Of a stretch of DNA of 34,788 nt, positions 10,740 to 20,361 are shown in pieces; position 1 is the first letter of the stretch; the number at the start of each line of letters is the position of its first letter. The DNA comes from Phaeoceros laevis (taxonomy: Eukaryota > Anthocerotophyta > Anthocerotopsida > Notothyladales). The position numbers were made by a program, and so were the translations under genes. The notes under the pieces are model-generated. The model had not been told where the DNA came from. It searched no databases and was given only the letters and a program-made list of their open reading frames with translations. The stretch covers positions 1 through 34,788 of the forward strand of contig JBNGIQ010009276.1 in the NCBI GenBank assembly GCA_049999765.1. Reading direction: 5' to 3'.

Positions 10740-10790
10740 TAAAACCGTTCCAATGGGGGGCTATGCAACGCCCCCGTTGGAACGGTTTTA
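10740..10790. repeat. Hairpin built from subterminal motifs at the CACTA right end
   Basis: Arms taaaaccgttccaatggggg (10740-10759) and cccccgttggaacggtttta (10771-10790) pair except for one T/G. Each arm carries the TTGGAACG octamer, so the motif occurs in both orientations within one foldback. Confidence 0.88.
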
Positions 10791-10856
10791 GGAACGCCAA
10801 TTAATTAATGCATTATGTAGCAGGTTAGGTTCGGCACCGTTGCATGAGGTGCGAAC

Positions 10857-10910
10857 CGTTCCAAATTTCATTCTTTAAATCGTTCCAAACCACGCCCCTT
10901 TCTCGTAGTG
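10857..10910 (-). repeat. CACTA right terminal inverted repeat
   Basis: Read on the minus strand from 10910 it starts CACTACGAGAAAGGGGCG and continues through GGTTTGGAACGATTTAAAG. CCA at 10911-10913 is the right copy of the target duplication. Confidence 0.93.
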
Positions 10911-10913
10911 CCA

Positions 10914-11711
10914 TATGCTGCGAGCGGTTCCGCAAGAGGTTAAAAGTTCTGTCGTAGAGGTTTTAAGGCACAATGATTAGGTAAGACAGTTAGATCTAGC
11001 TGGCATGTCTGATTCCTCACTCTTTTTATAGTGGTGTAAAGAGTGTAATATTAAAAAAATGCGTCGTGGTTCATTAAAAAAAAAATTTGCCCTGCTAAGA
11101 AGGTAGATCCGAGCTAGGTTTTGCGGGGATCTGCTCAGATCCGCCTTCAATGCTTGGAAAAAACAGGCTCGTAGACGACGGTATGAGCAATGGTGAGCAC
11201 GACGTGCCCTTGGAGTTAACTACATGTGTACTTGCTCTGTACAGGCGGCTGGCTGGGCAGGCAAAAGTAATGAGCTTGAGCGTGAAAACAAGCGGCGCGA
11301 TGTGTAGTTTAGGGTTTCTGAGGACGAGGTTCAAAATTTGAATCCCGTCGGTTCTATTTAGGAAACAAAGGTGCTCGACGGTCATGCAAAAGGGACCTGG
11401 GCCAGCTTTGGTAGACCGCATGCACACGATGGTCTGGCAAACTTGAGGTGGAGTTTCGTGGGGCGCTGCTACGCCGTGGGACCTGGGCGGACTGGCGGTG
11501 AGCTGTGCGAGCATTTGAGTGTGCTGCAAGACTTTAGGGCTGTGATGATGGGGGTTTTGGCGAGATGGCGAGCTGATTTTTCAATCATTGATTTGGCACT
11601 GTATTCTGATCATGATATCTGTGCTTGCATTAGAAACTAACAGGTGTTCGGTTTTTTGAGACAGGCTATGAGCAACGGCGAACTCGTATGTAGACAGACA
11701 CTGAGGATAGA
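10914..11711. other. Sequence between the CACTA element and its second-gene relative
   Basis: No gene recognised. It contains a palindromic cactcttt/aaagagtg pair near 11018-11045, A-rich runs around 11055-11085, and short frames without recognisable motifs. It may include the promoter or 5' UTR of the pseudogene that starts at 11712. I looked for a second CACTA-type terminus here and found no convincing one. Confidence 0.4.
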
Positions 11712-13103
11712 ATGGCGGTCTGTGAGGAGGAATTGAACCCTAGTATTCCAATGGAGGTTGAAAGTACTCCCATTGTTCCAAATAGCAATGTTCAACCCCC
11801 CTCCCGTTGTTCCACACAGTAAGGAGGGCCGATGGGAAGAGTGGGCACGGTGGTATTTCGGTGGTGATGGACCAATTCCTAGCGTAACCAATGGCGGCCT
11901 GTCGGATGAGGCCCTGACCGTTTTGGACAAAGTAGACCTCACAGCTTTGCTCGAGCATATGTTGGGGAAACACGAGAAACTGGGGTTTGCTGCTGCTATG
12001 GATGTTATGGCATCTAAAACATCTGAAGATGTGGGCGACAAAGAGAATCTATTTGGTGGGCTAAAAGGGGAAGAGTTGAAGAGGTTTCTGGACTTCATAT
12101 TTGACCTTGTAATGACAAGAATGGACCTACACAAGCGGTGGAAGTACCATCCCAAACAGCTAAAGCGTGACCTGGTTGCCCATGTAGCTGCTCAGTTTCC
12201 TAGCCTCACAAACAGAGATAGCATAAGTGCAAGAATGGCCTCGTGCTCAAGGACCCGGAACAGCCAATGCTGGGTGGCTGCCAAAAAGCGGCCTAACAAG
12301 AGCGGGCAAGGGGGAGTCACGACCCTGACCTCAAGCCTATCAACATTGATGACGGTGGATGAGAGTTTTCGGTGAAAAAGGTGGTGGATTTGTTGGAGGC
12401 TCATGAGGCGTATTTCCTGTGATACAACCGGAACTCGCTAGCAAGAAGAGAGTGGAGAAGTTTAAAAGGGTCCCCGGAGGTTGCAACCCAACAGGCCGTA
12501 TGGACCATGGAAGATGGAAGAATTTTTTTTTCAAGAAGTGACAACGGTTTCCTACTCCAGCCGAATGCAAATGGGGCCAGGCCCACAAAATAGATGTCAT
12601 GGAGGTCTACTGGGCAGAGCAAAAGGCAGCAAGTGGTAAGAAAAGTGTATCAATTCATTCACTTAGCAAGTTTCCAGGTCAGCCTGTACTAATTGTGTAA
12701 ATTTCTCCATTATATGGCAGCTGCAGGTGCAGGGGTCACGGTGGAGGCCATTGATGTTGTCCCTGACACCCAGCAGCCACCTCCTAAGCCACAGCCGCCT
12801 ACCGGAAGGGCTAGGAGGTCAAGGGCCAGGGCGGCCACAGTGCAGGTGGAGAGCGTGAGATTGTGATAGCTGCAATTGAGATGCTTTCCTGCTAAAAATT
12901 GGATGTGTGTTCATGGCCAGGCAAACGAAGAGTCTACGGTGGAGCCAGAGGGAGAGTCAAGAGTAGATACTCGGAAGAAGAACTGCAGGCGGGGAGAAAA
13001 AGCTACCCGCGGACGAGGAGGAAGAGAGATCCACTGTCAGGGCGGGATGTCATCCACCCCGACAGCGGGAGTTGAAGTGGAAGGAGGTCGGGAGGAGGGG
13101 TGA
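11712..13103 (+). pseudogene. Decayed Transposase_24-like gene, relative of the CACTA second gene
   Basis: It starts at ATG 11712 (MAVCEEELNPSIPMEVE). A frame change lies in a C run near 11795-11801, leading into SKEGRWEEWARWYFGGDG. Shared blocks with the gene at 8660-10192: KRWKYHPKQLKRDLV, then AAQFPSLTNRDSI, SCSRTRNSQCWVAAKK, GGCNPTGRMDHG (12475-12510) and KKWQRFPTPAECKWGQAHK (12530-12590). Further frame changes lie near 12375 and at the T run at 12520-12530. A phase-1 intron (12636-12720, G|gtaaga to tatatggcag) sits after the YWAEQKAASG block, matching the position and phase of intron 2 in the CACTA gene. A further intron (about 12853-12920) could extend the frame to the stop at 13103; otherwise it ends at TGA 12864-12866. 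It lies outside the mapped CACTA ends. It is either a remnant of another element or a stranded copy. Confidence 0.7.
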
Positions 13104-14323
13104 TGGCGGAGCACAACGTGCTGATTCACATAATTTCGCAGCTTCAGAATACGATTCCGTGCAGATTTTGTAGGATCTAATTAGGTGTGAAGCTTGCTGG
13201 CTAGCGGGTAGTGGTTTTTTGGTGCACAAGATGGCTGAAAAGTATGAATCAAGATATTTGTGAACAAGTTTTTTTATGGCATTATGAATTGAGATATTTG
13301 TGAATCGATATATTTTAGTGGCAGTATGAAACGACATATTTGTGAACAAGCTTTTTACCTGATTTTGTAGGCTGATGAAACCCTTGAAAAGTAAAAATAA
13401 AATGGAAAAAGAAGGTGAAAAACAAAAGTGAAAATGAAATAAAAAAGTAAAAGCGAAAGTAAAGCAAAATAAAGTAAAAGTAAAGTAAAAGTGAGACGAG
13501 CGTGAATTTTTTTTTCACGGTGGCAAAGAACGTATCATTTTATTCATTACATAAAAGAAATAGGTTGCCACATGCCGACGGTAGAAGCCAACACGTTGCC
13601 CCTTGTCTAAGTGACGTGTGGTGAATAACAAGTCTTTTAGCCCACAGCGGTAATCCATTCATTCATTCATTCAAGGCATTCCGGCACGAGGACAGGAAGC
13701 AGGCTTATACCTTGGCGGCGGGCGGGTAGTTGGGTTGGCACGCTCATACATTTGGCCGCCGAGTGGCAGGTGGTTCTCTCACCTCTCACCTCTCACCGTC
13801 CCAAGCGATTCGTGCTGCAACCGGGATGGGCTAGCCGGATCCCGGGAACGGTCCGGTTGAGCGTGTCAAAACTCGGAAATACGCTCCAAAAGCCATGGCG
13901 GGAGATCCTGAAGTCACGGTCTCAGGCTCCCCTGCGGCACCGTGACAATTATTGCTGGCCGTGACAAAATGAGGGGTGGGCGTGACTTATGACTGTGATA
14001 AAATAAGAGAATGTACTAGTCTTTCAAGCAAAAACAAGAGCTTTGGTTTCACACTTGATGACACAAGTGCGTTCCAGGCTAGGTGATCATGATGTTTTTC
14101 AGAAGGGTGCACTACTTCTAGCAATTTGTTAGAACTTGGGATACATCATTTTATGATTCAGCCTTTGCAATACGCCCATATGTCATGATCCAGCTTTTGC
14201 TTGAGTTTGAGTGTGTGGTTCGTAGAGGAAATGAGCTGACTTAAAAGTTTATGCAATTGCTTTGTGGCCTTGGTATCACGTTACCAGCACGGCCATGGAT
14301 CTCTAGTAGTCATCAAGTTATTG
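13104..14323. other. Noncoding region with repeats and a purine-rich tract
   Basis: No gene recognised. Around 13250-13360 three diverged copies of gatatttgtgaacaagtt occur. From 13389 to 13500 the strand is almost purely purine plus T (aaagtaaaa/gaaaa units). A small palindrome cgtgaa-ttttttt-ttcacg lies at 13500-13518 and a (attc)n run near 13655-13670. The 14324-14333 decamer is the left target duplication of the neighbouring retroposed insertion. Confidence 0.45.
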
Positions 14324-14333
14324 TTTTGTTGGC

Positions 14334-15339
14334 TTTTTTTTTATAACCGGCGCCATTTCATTATAAATACAATTCCATTTTACATTATTTCTGTTTTCCA
14401 CTCTTCTAACGTGCTAGCAAAAAGAGCCTAGCCCTACGTGCTAACACACTTCCTCCATTCTCGGAGCCGCACAAGAATCTAACTCAATATATCCTTACTT
14501 ACACTCCTGCGCTGCGGTACCATCCGACGCATGGCTTTTTGTCCCTTCTTCATTAATTTTCCAACTTCTCCGCTCCCGGTACTTAGTGTCTCCCGGACGG
14601 TCGCGATTACGCTTCGTTTTGTTGTCTGCCCGTTTCCTCATCTTCTTCATTTCTGCTGGTTTTCCTCTTTTCCAGGTGTTGGCGTGCCGCGCAGATCCTT
14701 CCTGGGCAGCCTACTCGCATTGTATTCAAGTGTGCGCTCTTGTTCCGCGTTTGTGGGTGATGACTCCTTAAACAGTTCCAGAATGCGGATGACCTTGATG
14801 AGCTCACGGTCCGTTAGATTAAGGAGGACTTGCCGCTCGTCCTCATTCTTGACCTGACACAGCACCTGCTCTGGCTCCGGGCCGCTCGGCACAAACATAA
14901 TCTGCCACCACTTCTCTTGCAGCTCCGCGTACTGCTGGCTCGAGCTCGAGGGCAGGAACGCCATGCCTTGGCTATCATCAATCCAAACGCTGGTATCATC
15001 ACCCAGCCTATTAGTAAGCACCTTGGCTCTTCCGCCTCCTCTATGCATCTTCGTCTTTTGCAAAATCCCTTGATTTGCAGGGCTCACCCTCATTCTTTGT
15101 TTGCCACAGCTCTGCAAGCAATTGGGTTCTCTATCCGCTCTTCCAAATCTTGTAGCTCGGCCTCTCCTCTTGCTTTCTACAGCCTCATGTTTTACCTCAA
15201 CTTTCCTGCCTTTGCATTCTCTCTTTCTCTCGCATTTGAAATCCTATGCTGACACCATACATGTTGCTTTTTGTGCTCTGACCATTGCTAAGATGCCTTC
15301 TTGTCATGTTGTGTTACTTCGTCTCATCCTCGTGGCGCA
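14334..15339 (-). mobile_element. 1-kb poly(A)-tailed retroposed insertion (truncated LINE or processed copy)
   Basis: On the plus strand a T run at 14334-14342 (a poly(A) tail on the minus strand) starts directly after ttttgttggc (14324-14333). The same decamer recurs at 15340-15349, and the match extends to 15 bp if the following T run is counted. A direct repeat of 10-15 bp with a tail at one end is the signature of LINE-type target-primed reverse transcription. The insert has no visible intron and carries one open frame. I cannot tell a 5'-truncated LINE from a retrocopy of a host transcript. Confidence 0.7.
14647..15093 (-). CDS. Unrecognised ORF within the retroposed insertion
   Basis: The frame is open from 15243 to the stop at 14647; the first in-frame ATG is at 15093, giving 148 codons. 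Upstream of that ATG the frame is very basic (KRRGRATRFGRAD). Downstream it has a glycine-arginine stretch, an S-rich tract, then EKWWQIMFVPSGPEPE and LNLTDRELIKVIRILELF, which reads like a folded helix-rich domain, followed by a charged tail. I do not recognise the family. About 300 bp of 3' UTR-like sequence and the poly(A) tail follow, so the ORF is at the 3' end of the source transcript. Intactness suggests a recent insertion. Confidence 0.4.
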   Translation of the reverse strand: MRVSPANQGILQKTKMHRGGGRAKVLTNRLGDDTSVWIDDSQGMAFLPSSSSQQYAELQEKWWQIMFVPSGPEPEQVLCQVKNEDERQVLLNLTDRELIKVIRILELFKESSPTNAEQERTLEYNASRLPRKDLRGTPTPGKEENQQK

Positions 15340-15349
15340 TTTTGTTGGC

Positions 15350-18270
15350 TTTTTATTGTTCATGTGTTGTTGCTACATGATGCATATGCAAACATGAAGC
15401 CTCAATATCTAGCTCTAGCTTGAGGTAACATCAGCACGACGGCTTATAGCACGATTTTTATTAGTAGCACACAATTCAGATGCAAGCGCAGCTCGAAGTG
15501 GCTGACGTAGCTTAGAAAATCTTAAAGAGTTCAAGGCATGCGCAGGTGCTACTATTCCAGCGCCTGGAAACCAAAGAAATTGCAAAACTAACTGCTTCCT
15601 TGCAGGCCCGCCCTAAGTGTGCATTCAGTCTCCTAGGGTGTGCGCCATGGCTCAACATTGAGCGGTTGAGGCGTAGCTTCCTCTTAGGTCCTAAGTCTTC
15701 CCTTGCATTCAATGCTGGCTTGGCGCCACACTCCAATAGCTGAAAACAGCCTAGGAATAGACTACACTACTTATGGAAAAATAGCCCTTGGTAGCAGCTA
15801 GTGTCAACTAGTGTTAGGTACTGTGTACTCACCCTTGCAGGTATTGTGGCCTTACCTAGATAAACCAACAAAAAGAAAAAAGCTACCACTAGATGATGCT
15901 GCACCACAAGGTAATCTGAACATCCAGCTGAACACCACCACGAGCCACACCACACAGCTTTCCATGACACTTTGCAGTAAACCGATCCTTGCTTCTACAT
16001 AGACAGGTCTGTTATTTTAATGCCTTCCATGTTTGGTGCATGTGCACATGTTAGTGCCGGACCGATTACTAGAGACGCTGCAGTGGAGCCATGGAAAAAA
16101 ACTTCCAACAGTGGAGCCATGGAAAAAAACTTGCAACAACGCATCCATTTGTTGTTTAGAGCTCTCAAGTTGGCCCACCATCGCGTGCTGTAATTGGATG
16201 TCAGGTCCATCATCCAATACAAGCCAGTCCATAAGTTGGACCGAATGAATCAAGCACTTTATGTACCACCACTTCGACAAGGGCAGTTGCATGTGATTGG
16301 TGCCAATTTCGCTTTATGGGCATAACGAGAAGGACAAAAAAACCTTGCTTCAGTCCTCGTGATCTTGCCTAAATCCTCTGATCTTGCTTCAGTCCTCCAC
16401 AACCATTGTAGTGAGAAGTTATTTTGATAGCCATGTATAAAAGAGGTCAAAAATAATTTATTTTTTTATTTATTTACATTTGATTTCATTTGCAGAAGTT
16501 TTCTATGTCATTGAATCAAAAGTATGGTCAAATATAGCAGATTTTTTACTTTTTGAAGTTTTTCTCCATTAATTTTTTTTAATTTCATCGAGTAGCATTT
16601 ACCATTCCGTTTTTCTGTAGTACCTTCCTTTTCTCATGGAACATGAACCCTTTATATAATTCCATTTCCGACCCTTTAGGCAGCGGGAGGTCAGATTTTG
16701 TTATGTAGTGTAATATAATAAAATAGAGTACTATATATCTATTGCAAAAAAATGGATACACAAGCAACTACTAGGTTCTCCAATATTAATCAAAAATTAT
16801 TCAGGAGGCCATAATGGTATCGCACTTGTACTGTATGCTTTTCTGATGATACCATTAATAACATAATGAATAAAACAATCTGTAGTCATGATGACACCCT
16901 TCCAATTATTAAGACAATATTTGTCTATAAGACTTGCACTTATAGAATGAAGACACGCAACACAATCAAGGCTACTCGTGCAAGTGGTTGATTCTCTACA
17001 ACCACCTTTCCAACTAACATAAAGTATGCACGCATTTTGCTCTTTGTTTGAAAAGCTTCTCTGCCCTTGTATTTTGAAAAATTTTCCTCTAGGTTTCAAG
17101 CTCGGGACTCTATGAACTTTACGTTGATCCCAAAAATTTGGGGCCGCAAGAATCAGATCTCCTAAGGCGAGTCTTGCATATTGACTAACCTCAAAATGTG
17201 GCATTGTGAATATGTAACACCAATGGTGGTATGGCTCAATAATTGGAATTCCGTGAGCAATTAGATATACGTCAAATAATAAAACATAAAATAGCATCAT
17301 GTATGCTACTCTGTTCCATTGTTCTGAATACATACCACCAAATTAATGTCAGATTTCAGAATACATATCATCAAGTGTTACAGTCATCCAAAAAAAGTAA
17401 AATAAAAAATAAAATTAAAGGAAGTTTTTTTGCTATAGAGGTGATGCTGGAAGATAGAAACATGAGCAATAGCGTTTTTTTGCTAGAGGTGCTGCTAGAA
17501 TTGATAGAAACATGAGCAATAGCGCTTTGTGCTCACAGTCCATTGATTACTTTATGTTGATTGCTTTATCTTACGTGTGCAAGCTAATGAAAGAAAATCT
17601 AAAATTTTAAAATTTGAAAATACCTATATTTAAGATCATCTCATAGATTTATTCGAATCCGCCAAAAGATCTCAACTTTAATTTAGTTCACAATCAAAGC
17701 AACCAATGCCCTATTCTAAGTTCTAGGTCTATCTATCATGTTATAAGCTACAAACGGGATATATTCTTTTGATCGGTCATTGCATTGATTAATGATTTTA
17801 CAAAGATTCTATAACTTTTTCCTTCAATAGCATTGATTAATGATTTTACAAAGATTCTATAACTTTTTCCATCAATATTAACGCATCTCAATGTGCCTTG
17901 GATGCGGTAAGATTGTTGTATTAATTAATAACTTTACAAAGATTCTATAACTTTTTCCTTCAATATTAACGCACCTCAATGTGCCTTGGATGTGGTAAGA
18001 ATAAAAATACAAATTTTTTTGAATCCCATATCTACTTTTATTGATAACGACTAACCTGATGGGACCGTGTAAACCTCTTCGAATATTAACACACACACAC
18101 ACCATCATCGGAACCCGATTGTGACCCACTAATTCCAACTTAACAAAATGGTCCGACTTCATGAGATAACTTAGAGTGAACTAGTGTAGAACCCGTCGAC
18201 ATAGACGGCAATCATCCGTCCATCCCAAGTTAGAGATATAAACAATTTAAACCAATAATTTTCATGTAAT
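15350..18270. repeat. AT-rich noncoding region with several tandem duplications
   Basis: No gene recognised; long frames here are short and motif-free. Repeats seen: a 28-bp pair (16083-16110 and 16111-16138, gtggagccatggaaaaaaac); an imperfect ~50-bp pair (17424-17474 and 17475-17524, gatagaaacatgagcaatag); and a compound array at 17782-18000 in which ttacaaagattctataactt occurs three times, first with a 48-bp period and then within a longer ~110-bp unit that also repeats cctcaatgtgccttggatg. A (ca)n-like acacacacacac run lies near 18090. Confidence 0.6.
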
Positions 18271-18380
18271 GGAGTAGCCCATGTGGTTGGGTTCATCGAG
18301 TGGGAAGGGCAGGTTTGAGGTTCAATCTCAGGACTGCTTTTATTTTACCCCGCGCGCGACTTTTATTTTACCCCGCGCTT
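18271..18380 (+). repeat. Possible tRNA-derived SINE head
   Basis: The sequence gtagcccatgtggttgggtt resembles a tRNA D-arm/A-box, and 35 bp on tttgaggttcaatctcagga resembles a T-arm with a B-box (GGTTCAATCTC against GGTTCGAATCC). No complete cloverleaf forms. It is followed by a duplicated cttttattttaccccgcg. This layout fits the Pol III promoter head of a plant SINE, but no tail or target duplication could be fixed. Confidence 0.35.
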
Positions 18381-19259
18381 GCATGCGGTCACGGTCTCTC
18401 ATTAAAAGGAACAACACCGGAATCCGCCCATCCATCCCACACAATTTAGACCATTTAAACACTCTCTCTCTCTCCCTATTGTAGAGAGAGTGTCCTATCT
18501 TTTTATAATATAAGATGGTTGGTTTCCACTATTTGAAATCATATATAACTCGAAAAGACACAAAGACTAGATGATTAGGAGGTGATTGCCAATGAGCTTT
18601 ATCACTGTGCAGGCCTAGGGGTAATGAACTACTATTCCTTTGAAGGGGAGATTTTTTTCTTTGCTTTTGAAGGAGTGACTTTTTTCTTTGCATGTGTGTT
18701 TATTGTTGTGTGAGAATGCATTCTAGGTAGTAGTAGGAGGTTAGCATAGCAATGGATTTTGATGGACAATATACTCCAATACATATATTCTTTATTAATT
18801 ACATACATATATATGTATAAGGAGTATATTGTCCATGTAGACAAGAAGCAGTTTTTCGAATCACTTCTCACCACAAGTACTTCTTTGAATAATACTTCTC
18901 ACTAGAGTATTTTTTGAGGAGTACTTCTCACCAATACCAGGGACAAGTTATTATTTTTTGCACATAGACATTGGATATTAATGAAGATTAGATAGTGTGT
19001 GTAAATTTTTTTTTTGCATATGCCTACTTAACATTGATTTCAGGATTTGACCACATGACTTGAGGAACAAGCTCAATAGAACAAGCGTGGTGAAATCAAT
19101 GTGTATATTGTATAAATTTTTGCAAGAGTGTATATGTACAGGTATATATATTTGTATATGCGTATACGTATTTGTATATTGTACAAACTTGTGTATGTTT
19201 GTTTGTTTGACATCTTATGTCTAAGTGTAGTTTTTTAACACTTCTCTATTGAATGTCCA
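18381..19259. other. AT-rich flank left of the gypsy element, with a small foldback
   Basis: No gene. A hairpin acactctctctc/gagagagtgt lies near 18459-18492. A perfect 16-base inverted repeat (atggacaatatactcc at 18762-18777, complement at 18821-18836) surrounds a 43-bp AT-rich centre with tacatata/tatatgta, which looks like a miniature foldback. A TA/TG-rich run with repeated tatatttgtatat is at 19105-19200. Confidence 0.6.
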
Positions 19260-19593
19260 TGTCACGGGCCGTGCAGAGGCGCACCTGCATCGTGGAGTCT
19301 ACGCCCCTGCGTCGGGCTAGGCAGCTTGCAAGCTAGGATCTAGATCAGATAGGCGCGCGCCATAGCCGTAGAATCGAGCTCGAGCTAGGGTAGTCTGACC
19401 CGCATAGGCTAGAAACTAACCTAGGACAAGCTGTGAAACAAAAACCGAACCATGTGCCCGGGTAGCAACCCGTCGGGCAAGACCAAGACTGGAGGCCGCG
19501 GGGGTACTAGCCCGCGTCCTCCCCAACGGAACGCACTCTTAATTTCCCGCACCTGCTGCCTGGCTCCCGACCGCTAGCCGATCGCCTCTGTCA
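19260..19593 (+). repeat. Gypsy 5' LTR
   Basis: 334 bp, TG...CA ends, GC-rich, containing agatctagatcag-like and gagctcgagctag palindromic pieces. I see no clear TATA box. It matches 25958-26291 except at two transition positions. Confidence 0.97.
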
Positions 19594-19595
19594 TC

Positions 19596-19608
19596 TGGTA
19601 TCAGAGCC
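19596..19608 (+). other. Primer-binding site for initiator tRNA-Met
   Basis: TGGTATCAGAGCC begins two bases after the 5' LTR and is complementary to the 3' end of plant initiator tRNA-Met, the usual minus-strand primer of plant Ty3/gypsy elements. Confidence 0.93.
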
Positions 19609-19626
19609 AGCAATGGCTGTCGCGTG

Positions 19627-19911
19627 ATGGAGGAGGATCAATTGCGTCTTGTGGAGTCCTACAGGTATGGATCGTTCTCCATAGCGCAGCTGGGCAAGCT
19701 CTTGGGAAGACCTGCTGTGGCGGTTTGGGAAAGGCTCTGGATTGAAGCAGTAATCTTCTCCTTGAACATCGGCACGGTGCTCCTGGGAGGCGAGCCCTTT
19801 CTGGAGGAGGTGTGGGGTAGCGACACCGAGGATTCCTGTCAGTGCGACGCCTGTGCCTGCTGTGGATCTTGTGGTCGCTCCTCTCACGAGGAAGAAGACC
19901 AATTGCAATAG
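19627..19911 (+). CDS. Gypsy leader ORF 1, small acidic protein with HTH-like stretch and Cys-rich tail
   Basis: The frame starts at ATG 19627 and has 94 codons. A four-codon mini-ORF (ATG 19613, stop TGA 19625-19627) overlaps this start as TGATG. Residues 2-30 (EEDQLRLVESYRYGSFSIAQ then LGKLLGRPAVAVWERLW) have the spacing of a Myb/helix-turn-helix-like motif. The tail is Cys-rich (CQCDACACCGSCG). It lies between primer site and gag, where most chromoviruses have untranslated leader. It may be chance or captured sequence; I assign no function. Confidence 0.3.
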   Translation: MEEDQLRLVESYRYGSFSIAQLGKLLGRPAVAVWERLWIEAVIFSLNIGTVLLGGEPFLEEVWGSDTEDSCQCDACACCGSCGRSSHEEEDQLQ

Positions 19912-19916
19912 GCACA

Positions 19917-20195
19917 ATGGGCAAGAGGTTGGGGCGCACAGGCAGAAGGAGGCAAGTGCTACAGAGGGAGGCGCGTTCTTGGCAAGCGCATCCGAAGAAG
20001 GCAGCCGAGGAGGTGCATCACCGATCTTTCCTAGCGAGTATCAAAAGGTCTCGGGCTAGCGTGCGTCGTTTCTTGGAGACAGGAGTCATGCCATTGGGTG
20101 GAGAAACGTGTCAAGTGCTCAGCAAGCCTTGCACACGCATTAGCTACAGAGTAGTGTGCTCCAGGCATTGCACGTATTCTTGCTCAGTCCTATAA
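19917..20195 (+). CDS. Gypsy leader ORF 2, small basic protein
   Basis: It begins at ATG 19917, five bases after the stop of leader ORF 1, and has 92 codons. It is strongly basic at the start (MGKRLGRTGRRRQVLQREAR) with a later KRSRASVRRF stretch. It resembles no family I know. The close stop-start spacing repeats the chained arrangement of the leader. Translation is unproven. From 20196 to 20361 no further ORF stands out before the gag ATG. Confidence 0.25.
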   Translation: MGKRLGRTGRRRQVLQREARSWQAHPKKAAEEVHHRSFLASIKRSRASVRRFLETGVMPLGGETCQVLSKPCTRISYRVVCSRHCTYSCSVL

Positions 20196-20361
20196 GGATC
20201 TGCCTCGAAGTAGGCTGGCACCGGAGCTTGTCTCCAGCCAATTGAGATTCCATGAATATTAAGTAAAGAATACGTTGCCGGTGCGAGTGCAAGAGCGAGC
20301 TAGAGAGTTTTGAGTGGCACTTGATCTCAGCACAAGGTGGTATCGAAGGTGTGTTTGAACC

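Larger units (their letters stand above)
4036..10910 (+). mobile_element. CACTA (En/Spm) DNA transposon, 6.9 kb, structurally complete but coding-defective
   Basis: Both ends start CACTACGAGAAAGGGG as inverted repeats (4036 onward; reverse complement ending at 10910). The first 50 bp match at 47 positions by my count. The element is flanked by a 3-bp direct repeat CCA (4033-4035 and 10911-10913), the hallmark duplication of CACTA elements. Inside, in order, are a TNP2-like transposase pseudogene and a Transposase_24-like (TnpA-type) gene, both on the plus strand, the canonical gene set. Subterminal regions carry repeated TTGGAACG/CGTTCCAA motifs and hairpins. A 10-N gap lies at 4240-4249. The intact ends suggest it could be mobilised in trans; its own transposase is broken by stops, frameshifts and two tandem duplications. 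Confidence 0.95.

Noticed and set aside
12876-13103. Independent small gene
   Set aside because: More likely the last exon or trailing sequence of the decayed Transposase_24-like gene.
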